64,000 nucleotides of DNA from Mycobacterium montefiorense (GTDB taxonomy: Bacteria; Actinomycetota; Actinomycetes; Mycobacteriales; Mycobacteriaceae), in assembly GCF_003112775.1 (NCBI RefSeq), contig NZ_BFCH01000017.1:62001-126000 (forward strand), written 5' to 3'. The position numbers were made by a program, and so were the translations under genes. The notes under the pieces are model-generated. The model was not told the DNA's origin, made no database searches, and was given only the letters and a program-made list of their open reading frames with translations. Of the stretch, positions 54,764 through 64,000 are shown in pieces (the stretch's first letter is position 1; every line of letters starts with the position of its first letter).

Positions 54764-55924
54764 GTGAGCGCCTCGCGGCGCACCGCGGCGATCGTCGGGG
54801 TGCACAACACCCGGCAGGGACGGCGCCTGGACGACGAAACGTCACGCGGCCTGGCGATCAAGGCGATTCTGGGCGCGCTCGACGATGCCGGCCTGACCCT
54901 CGACGATGTCGATGGCATCAGTGCGAGCCCGAACTCGACTTCGTTGATCTACGACCTGCGTATCGGCCCGGCCTGGCAGGGCTTGGCCTTCGGGGTCGGC
55001 ATGATCACCGAGGCTGTCGCCGCCATCGAGCACGGCATGGCCGACGTGGTGGTGCTGGTTGCCGCCCAGGCCGGCGAATACCGCGACCACGAGGCCACGG
55101 CGCCTTGGACCAGGCCCGAGAACGAATTCGTCGCGCCGTGGGGAATGTTCACCACCGCTGAGTTCGCGCTGATTGCCCGGCGGCACATGCACGTCTACGG
55201 CACCACGCGCGAGCAGCTCTCGATCGTGGCCGCGACCATCCGCAACAACGGGTCGCGGAATCCGGAAGCGGTTTACTACCAACGCGGTCCGTTCACCCCG
55301 GACGACATCACCGCGTCCCGGCCGGTCGCCGACCCGTTTCACCTGCTTGACTGCGCCACTACCTCCGAAGGTGGTTGCGCGCTGGTGGTGGCGAACGTCG
55401 ACAAGATCGACGCGGCGTGCCGGCCGATCTATGTGCTCGGCAGCGGCGCGGACTTTCACGGCCCGTCATATCAGCACCCACCGGCCTGGGATCTCGCCGG
55501 CCGCCGCGGCGATCACGTGAATGGCGTTGTCGGACGACGCGCGGCGCAATGCGCGTTCCGCCAGGCTGGAATTCGGCCCGACGACGTCGACGTGCTGGAA
55601 CTCTACGACCCGTTCTCGTTCGAAATCATCCGTCAGCTCGAGGCTTTCGGCTTCTGTGGCGACGGTGAAGGCGGTCCATTCGTCGCCGACGGCCACATCG
55701 CCATCGACGGCAGTCATCCGATCACCACCGATGGGGGAACCATGTCCTTCAGCCACGCCGGTGCCAATCCGCAAATGATGCAGCGTGCCGTCCGCGCCGT
55801 CCAGCAATTGCGTGGTGAGGCGGGCGCGCTCCAGGTACCGGGCGCGCACGTCGCGTTCTGCAGCAATGGAGGAGCGGGCGCATTGTTCACCACGGTGCTG
55901 ATCGTCGGAGATGAGCCACGATGA
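54764..55924 (+). CDS. SCP2-type thiolase 2
   Basis: 386 residues from GTG 54764. It opens SRRTAAIVGVHNTRQGRRL and has MITEAVAAIEHGMADVVVLVAA, CATTSEGGCALVVANVDK, ELYDPFSFEIIRQLEAFGFCGDGEGG, SFSHAGANPQMMQRAVRAVQQLRGE and CSNGGAGALFTTVLI. It is of the same broad family as thiolase 1 at 42363 but not a close copy. The stop overlaps the DUF35 start (ATGA), which is the usual pairing for the heteromeric Ltp-DUF35 enzymes. Confidence 0.85.
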   Translation: MSASRRTAAIVGVHNTRQGRRLDDETSRGLAIKAILGALDDAGLTLDDVDGISASPNSTSLIYDLRIGPAWQGLAFGVGMITEAVAAIEHGMADVVVLVAAQAGEYRDHEATAPWTRPENEFVAPWGMFTTAEFALIARRHMHVYGTTREQLSIVAATIRNNGSRNPEAVYYQRGPFTPDDITASRPVADPFHLLDCATTSEGGCALVVANVDKIDAACRPIYVLGSGADFHGPSYQHPPAWDLAGRRGDHVNGVVGRRAAQCAFRQAGIRPDDVDVLELYDPFSFEIIRQLEAFGFCGDGEGGPFVADGHIAIDGSHPITTDGGTMSFSHAGANPQMMQRAVRAVQQLRGEAGALQVPGAHVAFCSNGGAGALFTTVLIVGDEPR

Positions 55925-56343
55925 CTACCGATGCGTTGCAGCCACAGCCCGGTCCGTTGCCGCATGCGAGCAGTCACCTCAGCGTGCCGTTCTGGCAGGG
56001 ATGTCAATCAGACGAGCTGCGCTATCAGCGCTGCGATGCATGCGGGCTGGCCAACTTTCCGCCGGTCGAGCACTGTCGGCAATGTCTTTCGGCTGAATTG
56101 CAGTGGGAGAATAGCGGCGGTATCGGCGAGATCTACAGCTGGACAGTGGTTTACCGCCCCGTCACACCGGAGTTCGAACCGCCCTACGCGCCGGCGATCA
56201 TCACGCTGGATGAGGGTTACCAGATGCTCACCAACATCGTGGATGTGGCGCCGCAAGATCTGGCGATCGGCATGCGGGTGCGTGTGCACTTCCATGTCGT
56301 TGGTCCTGACCTGACGCTGCCCTACTTCACCAGCCAGAAATAG
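55921..56343 (+). CDS. DUF35 zinc-ribbon/OB-fold partner of thiolase 2
   Basis: 140 residues. The zinc ribbon is intact: YQRCDACGLANFPPVEHCRQCLS, with four Cys in two C-x2-C pairs at about residues 39-58. An OB fold follows (GIGEIYSWTVVYRPVTPEFEPPYAPAIITLDEGYQMLTNIV). Its start overlaps the thiolase 2 stop. It is expected to bind thiolase 2 and complete its acyl-CoA site. Compare the copy at 43578, which has lost all four cysteines. Confidence 0.87.
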   Translation: MTTDALQPQPGPLPHASSHLSVPFWQGCQSDELRYQRCDACGLANFPPVEHCRQCLSAELQWENSGGIGEIYSWTVVYRPVTPEFEPPYAPAIITLDEGYQMLTNIVDVAPQDLAIGMRVRVHFHVVGPDLTLPYFTSQK

Positions 56344-56350
56344 CCCGGTT

Positions 56351-56998
56351 GTGAGTCCGCGGCGTACCACCAACGGTCTACCGGTAACGGCCTACCTGGT
56401 GCTGGGTGTGCTGGCAGCCAATGACGAGCAACTGACCGCCGGCGAGATCAAGATGCGCGCCGAGCTAACGGTGGGCCACTTCTACTGGTCGCCGTCGGTC
56501 AGTCACGTGCGACGCGAACTGAACAGGCTGCTGGCCCGCGGGATGGTCGGTGAGATCGGCGCTCAATCCGGCAAGCGCGCGATCACGCTGTACGAAACCA
56601 CCGATTCTGGGCTCGATGCACTTCGCCGTTGGGTGCAACACTTTCCCGGCGACGATCAGGTCGTCATCAAGCACCCCGTCATCCTGCGAACCTGGCTCGC
56701 GCGGGGCGAGGATCCCGAACGCATCGCCGAATCGTTGGACCGCCATCTCGAGGCGACGCGGGCCCGGCTGGACGAGGCGCTATGGTCGCGGCAGCGCTCC
56801 CGTGAGCTTGGCATCACCGACGATCCCGACCAGCGTTTGTCGTTCGCCGTCCTGGACTACTCCATCCGCGGGTTGTACGCGGAGATCTCGAACATCGCCC
56901 AGCTGCGCGACGAGATCGCTAGCGGCACAAGCCGAGATCCCGTCAAGCGGGTGCCCCGGGCGAAGGGACAGATCCGCCGTCGGACGCCAAAGAACTAG
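56351..56998 (+). CDS. PadR-family regulator
   Basis: 215 residues from GTG 56351. The winged HTH (VTAYLVLGVLAANDEQLTAGEIKMRAELTVGHFYWSPSVSHVRRELNRLLARGMVGEI) is followed by the PadR C-terminal helical domain. PadR proteins sense aromatic or lipophilic compounds. It is the last gene of the operon beginning at 50705, only 7 bp after the DUF35 stop, and probably gives feedback control. Confidence 0.8.
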   Translation: MSPRRTTNGLPVTAYLVLGVLAANDEQLTAGEIKMRAELTVGHFYWSPSVSHVRRELNRLLARGMVGEIGAQSGKRAITLYETTDSGLDALRRWVQHFPGDDQVVIKHPVILRTWLARGEDPERIAESLDRHLEATRARLDEALWSRQRSRELGITDDPDQRLSFAVLDYSIRGLYAEISNIAQLRDEIASGTSRDPVKRVPRAKGQIRRRTPKN

Positions 56999-57171
56999 CC
57001 GCACGCCAGCGTCGTGACGCCGAAATTCGACGCGGCCGCGACCTAGGCCAGCGGATCCACCGGAGATAATATTGCGCCTGACTAGACTGACACGAGTTGG
57101 TCGAAGTAACCCAAAAGATCCGTCCCTGCGCTGCTCGTCAGTGAATCGGGTTCGGGGCGGATGTCGGTTAA

Positions 57172-58638
<1,467 letters not shown>

Positions 58639-58659
58639 AATGAGCCGCCCGTTGGCGCG

Positions 58660-60285
58660 CTAGCGGGAGGGAGGACCTGCAGGATTGTCGGGAGAGCTAG
58701 CCGCATTCCGGTAGGCGGTGCCACGTGGTTCGCGTACCCACAGGGTTTCGTCCTCGCCGATTGCCGTTGCCTGGGCGATCAACTGACGTTTGAGCACCTT
58801 GTGTGTCGCGGTGCTGGGCAGGTCGGTGGCGATACGTAGATAGCGCGGCCGGGCCTTGGGGGACAGGTCGGGCTGCGTTGCGAGGAAGGCTTCGAACTCA
58901 TCGGGGTCGAGGGTCTTTCCCTCATTCAGCACGACAGCGGCCATTACCTGGTCGCCGACCTGGCCATCCGGGACGGCGTACACCGCAACCCGATTGATCA
59001 CGCTGTGGCGCAGCAGGATTCGCTCGATGGGTGCGGCGGCCATGTTCTCGCCGTCCACCCGCATCCAGTCCGCGGTGCGGCCCGCGAGGTAGATCCACCC
59101 GTCGGCGTCGCGGTAGGCGAGGTCACCGGACCAGTACATGCCGTGACGCATGCGTTCGGCGTTGGCCGCCGGGTCGTTGTAGTAGCCGGTGAAGAAGCCG
59201 GATCCGGCGGTGTTGACCAGCTCGCCCACGGCCTCGTCGGCGTTGGCGAGCGCGCCGGTGGCGTCGAAACGCGCCTCGGCGCACTCGGTGATGGTGTCGC
59301 TGTTGTAAATCGCGATCCCGTCGATGCCCCTGCCGATAGAACCCTTCGGGGTGCCTTCTTCGCGGATCACGATAACCGCGTTCTCCGTTGAGCCGAAGCC
59401 GTCCTCGACCTGGACGCCGAAACGGCGCCCGAACTCTTCGATGTCCTTGTCGTTGGCCTCGTTGCCGAATGCCACCCGCAGCGGGTTGTCAGCGTCGTCG
59501 CCACGTTCGGGGGTGGCCAGGATGTAGGCAAGCGGCTTGCCAACGTAGTTCATGTAGGTCGCGCCGTAGCGGCGGACATCATCGAGGAATTTGGTCGCCG
59601 AGAATTTGGCCGGGACGATCGCCGCGCCGGACACCACCGCGGGCGCCCACCCGGCGACGACGGCGTTGGAATGAAATAGCGGCATGGACACGTAGCAGGT
59701 GTCCTGTTCGGAGAGGACGAAGCGCTGGACCAGGTTGGTGCCGGCGAACATCGCCATCAGGTGCGAGACCTGAACGGCCTTGGGATTTCCACTCGTCCCC
59801 GAGGTGAAGATCATCATGAACGCGTCGGTCGCGCTGACTTCCCGATGCGGAACCAATTCGCCCGCAGCACAAACGAATTCGGCCCATTGCGGTGTCGAGG
59901 TATCGAAGATCTGTGTTCCCTCGACATCCAACCCGTCCAACAACGGCCGGTGTTCGGCGTCGGTCACCACGAACTGGCAATCGGCCCGCCGGACGTCGGC
60001 GGCCAGCGCATCACCACGCCGGGTGTTGTTCAGGCCGCACAGCACATAGCCGCCCAGGCCGGCCCCCGCCATCTGGTTGAGCATCTCTGGGGTGTTGCCT
60101 AGCAGAGCGCCGACGTGCAGCGGTCGTTGCGGATCGGCAGCGCCGATCAGCGCCGCGGCTCGCGCGGTTGCCTGCGCCAGGTGCTGGCTCCAACTCCATT
60201 GCAGATCATGGTGTTTCACGGCGATATTCGGATCCGACACGCGCCGCCGCAGGAACGCCTGCATCGTGTCGTCAGTCATCGACAT
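58660..60285 (-). CDS. acyl-CoA ligase, FadD17-like
   Basis: 541 residues of the ANL adenylating family. The P-loop is MIFTSGTSGNPKAVQVSH, then GFGSTENAVIV, YWSGDLAYRDADGWIYLAGRTADWMRVDGENMAAAPIE (hinge) and the C-terminal lysine segment THKVLKRQL. The overall pattern is that of FadD17 and relatives that load CoA on bulky or ring-bearing acids. An operator matching the one by the TetR gene lies 25 bp upstream of the start. It probably activates the substrate of this catabolic region. Confidence 0.85.
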   Translation of the reverse strand: MSMTDDTMQAFLRRRVSDPNIAVKHHDLQWSWSQHLAQATARAAALIGAADPQRPLHVGALLGNTPEMLNQMAGAGLGGYVLCGLNNTRRGDALAADVRRADCQFVVTDAEHRPLLDGLDVEGTQIFDTSTPQWAEFVCAAGELVPHREVSATDAFMMIFTSGTSGNPKAVQVSHLMAMFAGTNLVQRFVLSEQDTCYVSMPLFHSNAVVAGWAPAVVSGAAIVPAKFSATKFLDDVRRYGATYMNYVGKPLAYILATPERGDDADNPLRVAFGNEANDKDIEEFGRRFGVQVEDGFGSTENAVIVIREEGTPKGSIGRGIDGIAIYNSDTITECAEARFDATGALANADEAVGELVNTAGSGFFTGYYNDPAANAERMRHGMYWSGDLAYRDADGWIYLAGRTADWMRVDGENMAAAPIERILLRHSVINRVAVYAVPDGQVGDQVMAAVVLNEGKTLDPDEFEAFLATQPDLSPKARPRYLRIATDLPSTATHKVLKRQLIAQATAIGEDETLWVREPRGTAYRNAASSPDNPAGPPSR

Positions 60286-60309
60286 TCACCTTCACTGTGT
60301 CCAACCCTA

Positions 60310-60331
60310 CGAGACGAGACGGTCCGTCTTA
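60310..60331. promoter_or_regulatory. TetR operator, copy 2, before the acyl-CoA ligase
   Basis: It shares 19 of 22 positions with 40043-40064, including the run AGACGAGACGGT. Its centre AGACGG-T-CCGTCT is a perfect 13-bp palindrome. It lies 25 bp upstream of the ligase ATG, suiting repression. Confidence 0.6.
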
Positions 60332-60411
60332 TCCTAGCGGGTCGGATGGTGCGGCAGTTCACCTGCTGCCGATGCGCCCCAGGGCGCATGCATCAGAGCG
60401 TCCGGGGCCCG

Positions 60412-61182
60412 CTACCCGCCCACCATCATCAGTCCGCCGTCCACGGCCAGCAGCTGCCCGGTAATGAAGCCCGACCCCGGGCCGGCCAGGAAAACCAGCA
60501 TCGGGCCGACATCGCGCACCGGATCGCCCAGTGTCCCGCCGAGCGGAATCATCATCTGCATCTGCTGGTCGATGAGCGCGGCGGCGTCCGGCCCGAGGAA
60601 ATCCCGCAGCCGGTCGGCCCCCGGCGTCTGCACCGCGGGTGCCAGGGCGTTGACGGTGACATTGTCGGAGGCCCAGGCTTTGGCGGCCGATCGCGTCCAG
60701 GCCTGCACCGCTCCTTTGGTCGCGGCGTAGACAGCCGAAATCGGGCTTCCCATAACGGCTTCGGAGGATCCGAAGTTGATGATCCTGCCGCCCTTAGGGT
60801 CTTGGCCCTTCATGACGGCGTACACGGCCTGATTGGTCAGGATCGTCGCCTTGATGTTGGTGTCCAACAGGAACGAGATGTCGTCGGCGCCGATATACCC
60901 CGGTATCCCGGCCTGCCACAGCCCCGCGGCGTTCACCAGGACATCGAGCCCGCCAAGATGCTCGGCGGATTGTCCGACCATCGCCGAAACGGCGTCGGCG
61001 TCACGCACATCGCACTGGATCCAGGTGGCCGCGAGGCCATCCGGCGGCGGAGTCCGGTGATAGGTCGCGGCGACGTCGGCTCCCGCCGCGGTGAGCACTC
61101 CGACCGCGGCGGCACCGATACCGGTTGCTCCGCCGGTCACCAGGATTCGTCGATCTTTGAGTGCCGGCGCTACGTCTGACAT
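60412..61182 (-). CDS. short-chain dehydrogenase/reductase
   Basis: 256 residues of the classical SDR type. The nucleotide site is ILVTGGATGIGAAAV, NAAG is followed by LLDTNIKATILTNQAV, and the active site is INFGSSEAVMGSPISAVYAATKGAVQAW with Ser and Tyr-x-x-x-Lys. FITGQLLAVDGGLMM is the typical C-terminal segment. It would oxidise a hydroxy group (for example on a 3-hydroxyacyl-CoA or ring). It lies 126 bp upstream of the acyl-CoA ligase on the same strand. Confidence 0.87.
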   Translation of the reverse strand: MSDVAPALKDRRILVTGGATGIGAAAVGVLTAAGADVAATYHRTPPPDGLAATWIQCDVRDADAVSAMVGQSAEHLGGLDVLVNAAGLWQAGIPGYIGADDISFLLDTNIKATILTNQAVYAVMKGQDPKGGRIINFGSSEAVMGSPISAVYAATKGAVQAWTRSAAKAWASDNVTVNALAPAVQTPGADRLRDFLGPDAAALIDQQMQMMIPLGGTLGDPVRDVGPMLVFLAGPGSGFITGQLLAVDGGLMMVGG

Positions 61183-61229
61183 GGCCGAAACGCTATACGG
61201 CCACTACACCGCGTTGTCAGGGGAGCCTG

Positions 61230-62060
61230 CTACGCGCGCACCGCGATCGTCGACATCAGTTCGGCGAGCCGGTCAGGCTGGTCCACCATCGAGTACGTCC
61301 GCGCGTCATCGATGACTTCGAGGCGAGCGTTGGGAATGGTCGCGGCCATACGCCGGCCGTCCTCCTGCGGAAAGAACACGTCGTCGGCCGACCAGGCGAC
61401 GAGGGTGGGCATGTCGATCTCGTGCAGCCGGGCCGCGACGCCGGTGGCGACCTCCGAGCGCAGCGACAGGGTGAACTGGCGCAGGTCTTCTGCGATCGCC
61501 GCGTCGTTCTGCGCCGGCCGGACCCAGAGCTTGGTCAGGTGGTCAATATTGCTGTGCGCCAATCCATCGAAGGCACGCTTGCGCACCAGCGATGACCGCA
61601 TCGCCTGGGTCACGGCGCGGAACGTCGTCGTCGTTTTCGCGGCGAGGATGACCGGCTTAAGGATGGGGGGCGGAAAGTGTTCGAATGCATCGCAACTCGT
61701 GAACACAAGCCCGCCGAGCCGTTCGGGATAGTGCACGGCGACCAGTTGGGTGACCAAACCGCCGGTGTCGTTGCCGACCAGCACCACGTCCTCGAGATCC
61801 AGCGCGGCAATCACGTCCGCCACGATGCGCGCCACACCGTAGATGGTCTGATCGGCGCCGGGGCGCAGCGGTTGGGTGTGTGCGCCGAAGGGAAAGGTGG
61901 GGGCGATGCACCGCAGGCCCAGGCCCGCAAGCCGTTCGCTGACCTGGCGCCAGAGTTCTCTGCCCATCATGTATCCGTGCACAAACACGACTGGCCTGCC
62001 GTTTTCTGGTCCGGTTGCTTCGTAATGAATGGTTCCGGCACTAATGTCGATCGTCGACAT
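61230..62060 (-). CDS. alpha/beta-hydrolase with Asp nucleophile elbow
   Basis: 276 residues. VVFVHGYMMGRELW holds the oxyanion HG, and the nucleophile elbow is VGNDTGGLVTQLVA, with Asp where esterases have Ser, as in epoxide hydrolases and haloalkane dehalogenases. LVAWSADDVFFP gives the acid residue. The usual late catalytic His is not obvious in the final segment (DARTYSMVDQPDRLAEL), a feature shared by an actinobacterial subgroup. It is divergent from the TetR gene at 62129 with an operator between. Confidence 0.8.
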   Translation of the reverse strand: MSTIDISAGTIHYEATGPENGRPVVFVHGYMMGRELWRQVSERLAGLGLRCIAPTFPFGAHTQPLRPGADQTIYGVARIVADVIAALDLEDVVLVGNDTGGLVTQLVAVHYPERLGGLVFTSCDAFEHFPPPILKPVILAAKTTTTFRAVTQAMRSSLVRKRAFDGLAHSNIDHLTKLWVRPAQNDAAIAEDLRQFTLSLRSEVATGVAARLHEIDMPTLVAWSADDVFFPQEDGRRMAATIPNARLEVIDDARTYSMVDQPDRLAELMSTIAVRA

Positions 62061-62087
62061 GGATAACTCCTACTCACGAATGTGTAT

Positions 62088-62112
62088 TTACAAACAGGCT
62101 GTCTGTTCGTAA
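62088..62112. promoter_or_regulatory. TetR operator between hydrolase and TetR genes
   Basis: TTACAAACAG (62088-62097) and CTGTTCGTAA (62103-62112) are 10-bp arms complementary at 9 positions, in the 68-bp gap between the two divergent starts. It probably controls both genes. Confidence 0.6.
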
Positions 62113-62128
62113 GTTACCAACAGGTTGT

Positions 62129-62743
62129 ATGGAAAGCAAGAGACGCACTCAAGAGGAGCGCTCCGCGGCCACTCGCGACGCGCTGATCTCGGCTGCCCGC
62201 CGGCTCTGGGGCGAACGGAGCTACGCGGAGGTGGGCACGCCGGAGATCGCCGCTGCCGCGGGTGTCACCCGAGGGGCGCTGTATCACCAATTCGCTGACA
62301 AGGCAGCACTATTCAGCGAGGTAGTCGAGGTGGTGGAGCGGGATCTAATGGCCCGAATCGCCACTCTGGTGGCCACCTCGGGAGGAACTACACCGGCGGA
62401 CATCCTTCGCGCCGCCGTCGATGCTTGGCTCGAGATTTCCGGTGATCCTGAGGTCCGTCAACTGATCCTGCTGGACGCACCCAGCGTGCTGGGCTGGGCG
62501 GGATTCCGCGATGTCGCCCAGCGGTACAGCCTGGGTATGACCGAGCAAATGCTGACCGAGGCGATCAAGGCGGGTCAGTTGGCTCGTCAACCCACCCGAC
62601 CGCTTGCCCATGTGCTGATCGGCGCGCTCGATGAGGCGGCAATGCTGATCGCCACCTCCGAAGATCCGAAACGCGTCCGCCGGGATACCCGCCAAGTTCT
62701 GCATCGGCTGATCGACGGGATGCTGCACGACCCGACACGCTGA
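62129..62743 (+). CDS. TetR-family regulator of the divergent hydrolase
   Basis: 204 residues. The HTH is DALISAARRLWGERSYAEVGTPEIAAAAGVTRGALYHQFADKAALF, with a C-terminal domain of the TetR_C_39-like or related kind (LILLDAPSVLGWAGFRDVAQRYSLGMTEQML). The operator at 62088-62112 overlaps its promoter, fitting autoregulation plus control of the alpha/beta-hydrolase. Confidence 0.83.
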   Translation: MESKRRTQEERSAATRDALISAARRLWGERSYAEVGTPEIAAAAGVTRGALYHQFADKAALFSEVVEVVERDLMARIATLVATSGGTTPADILRAAVDAWLEISGDPEVRQLILLDAPSVLGWAGFRDVAQRYSLGMTEQMLTEAIKAGQLARQPTRPLAHVLIGALDEAAMLIATSEDPKRVRRDTRQVLHRLIDGMLHDPTR

Positions 62744-62851
62744 CGGCCACCAGCCGCATCAGGCTCGTCATGACCCCGCGTTGCCCCAAAACCTTTGCAC
62801 CAGAACGACTGCGGCCGGCGCGACTTTCGAGCCATGTGGCAGCCGGGGCAG

Positions 62852-63493
62852 TCACCGAGAAGGTTCCCTTTTCGTCAGTGCAACTCCGGTGATGACGCCC
62901 TGGATGAGTTGGTCGAGGTGGTCGGCGCTCTCGACGACCGGTTGGCCGGCGACGAACGTCATCATCACCCCGTTGATGAATGTCAGAGCGGCGAGTGCCT
63001 GATCTTCGATCAACGCCGAATCGGGCGGGTTTTCCGCCGGATGCCATTGCGTGACAACCTCGCGGGCCAGCGCATAGAGCCGGTCCGACGATTCGTTGAG
63101 CTTCGCGGCCAATTCGGGATCGCGGCTGGCGAGCAACATGAGCTCGCAGCGTGCCCTGGCGCGGGTCAACCAGGGCTCGGTGTTGACGTGCATGACAATC
63201 CGGGCCAGGCCCGCGGTGCCGGTGAACTGCGTCGACTGCGAGCCGGCGAGTTCGGTCATCAGCGCGAAGTCGGCGACATCGAGGGAGGTCAGCCGGGTGG
63301 CGACCGCATGCAGCAACGCTTTGCGGGTCCGGAAGTAGAACGACGTGCTGCCCGCGGGTACCTGGGCGCGTTCGTCGACCTTCGGATGGCTCACGCCGTG
63401 GACACCGTCGCTGCCCAGCAGTTCGATCGCGGCGTCGGTGAGTTGTCGACGCCGCTCGGGTGCGTTGTGCTTCCTGCGGGCACCGGTCGGCAT
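62852..63493 (-). CDS. TetR-family regulator
   Basis: 213 residues. The HTH region (RRRQLTDAAIELLGSDGVHGVSHPKVDERAQVPAGSTSFYFRTRKALLHAV) is the variant with STSFYFRTR in place of the usual YYHF. The C-terminal domain contains ARCELMLLASRDPELAAKLNE. It follows the lipase gene (63518 onward) on the same strand by 24 bp, so it is probably co-transcribed with and may regulate it. Confidence 0.8.
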   Translation of the reverse strand: MPTGARRKHNAPERRRQLTDAAIELLGSDGVHGVSHPKVDERAQVPAGSTSFYFRTRKALLHAVATRLTSLDVADFALMTELAGSQSTQFTGTAGLARIVMHVNTEPWLTRARARCELMLLASRDPELAAKLNESSDRLYALAREVVTQWHPAENPPDSALIEDQALAALTFINGVMMTFVAGQPVVESADHLDQLIQGVITGVALTKREPSR

Positions 63494-63517
63494 GGCGACT
63501 TCAATTTTATGAGCGAG

Positions 63518-64000
63518 TTAGAACTGACCACAGTTTGGTGTGCTTGGCTCGCCGTTGAAGCGGGCAGCGATCCACTGCATGGCCGGTTCACCGTCAACGA
63601 GCATCGGCAGGGCGTGGTTGATGATCAGCTTGTTGAGGAACGGTGGTTTCTCGTTGGTCCGGAATTCCACATCGGCGCCCTGAGCACACCAGTCACGACC
63701 AAGCTGATTGGCTGCGGTCCACGGCACCAGCGAGTCGTAGCGATTGCTGTCGATCAGCACCGGCGTCGTGGGTTTGTAGCGACCGAGCTTCTGCTCTTCG
63801 AACATGGTGTTGAACGGTTCTTCGTTGACCAATTGATAGATGTCTTCAGTGAAGTAGGGCTGCAGATGTCGAAACATGAAATCCAGCAGGGTCTGTCCTA
63901 CGCACTGACGCGACGCTGATTCGAGCATCGCCAGCCCGCGGGGTGTCATCTTGGAGCGGATGAAGTCGGCGAACTCCGGGTACTCGGCCATCACACCGTT
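63518..64000 (-). CDS. secretory lipase-family protein, C-terminal part (runs off the window)
   Basis: The visible 160 or so residues are the C-terminal end of an LIP-type secreted lipase. They include TPVLIDSNRYDSLVPWTAANQLGRDWCAQGADVEF (acid-residue strand), NHALPMLVDGEPAMQWIAARFNG (catalytic His) and a Cys near the end (PNCGQF). The frame is open to the last base, so the catalytic Ser and signal peptide lie outside the window. Mycobacteria use such lipases on acylglycerols. Confidence 0.75.
   Translation of the reverse strand, partial: NGVMAEYPEFADFIRSKMTPRGLAMLESASRQCVGQTLLDFMFRHLQPYFTEDIYQLVNEEPFNTMFEEQKLGRYKPTTPVLIDSNRYDSLVPWTAANQLGRDWCAQGADVEFRTNEKPPFLNKLIINHALPMLVDGEPAMQWIAARFNGEPSTPNCGQF

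Overview
The window is GC-rich actinobacterial DNA, almost certainly from a non-tuberculous Mycobacterium. It carries a PPE protein of the SVP type, an Eis-like acetyltransferase, a PrrB-like kinase, FadE/FadD/Ltp-type lipid genes, many TetR regulators and a mycobacterial lipoprotein. No prophage, CRISPR array or complete insertion sequence was seen.

Layout. 1-8 kb: a broken-off hydroxyacid dehydrogenase, a DUF998 membrane protein, an alpha/beta-hydrolase lipoprotein, eis-like and ssuD-like genes, an MFS pump, a secreted protein and a TetR-fadE pair. 8-19 kb: class I aldolase, then a complete selenocysteine (Sec) locus. It holds a three-gene formate dehydrogenase whose catalytic subunit is read through an in-frame UGA with a bacterial SECIS hairpin, a convergent selD, tRNA-Sec, selA and selB. 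19-30 kb: an orphan PrrB-like kinase, a SulP permease, a Rieske oxygenase with an amidohydrolase, and a catalase-like/cytochrome b561 pair. 30-34.5 kb: a phosphonate-associated-type cassette (GMC oxidoreductase, phosphonatase-like hydrolase, zinc alcohol dehydrogenase) with a 43-codon ORF wedged between two genes. 34.5-39.3 kb: a lower-GC, gene-sparse accessory stretch with two head-to-head LysR paralogues and a PPE gene. 39.4-62 kb: a large CoA-dependent catabolic region (tandem acyl-CoA dehydrogenase, two SCP2-thiolase/DUF35 pairs, tandem CaiB transferase, acyl-CoA ligase, SDR, amidohydrolases, sulfotransferase, acetamidase-like enzyme) with TetR, LacI and PadR regulators. 62-64 kb: more TetR genes and the C-terminal part of a lipase.

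How it works together. The Sec block forms one functional unit: SelD makes selenophosphate, SelA charges tRNA-Sec, and SelB delivers it to the UGA of the formate dehydrogenase mRNA. However, selA is frameshifted as it stands and selB appears to start at CTG. If the sequence is right, the dehydrogenase may no longer be made in full. Three other genes in the first 24 kb are also interrupted (fadE by TAG, a methyltransferase by TAA, an FAD oxidoreductase by a frameshift), so either decay or sequence error is concentrated there. In the catabolic region, near-identical operator-like sites at 40.05 kb and 60.32 kb suggest that one TetR regulator controls both ends.

The strongest new observation is the class II DAHP-synthase-like protein at 57.2-58.6 kb. 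It keeps the fold signature but has lost three of four metal ligands and two of three PEP-binding residues. Also notable are a repeated leader module of about 130 bp found upstream of two different ORFs, and two paralogous small membrane proteins of unknown function.
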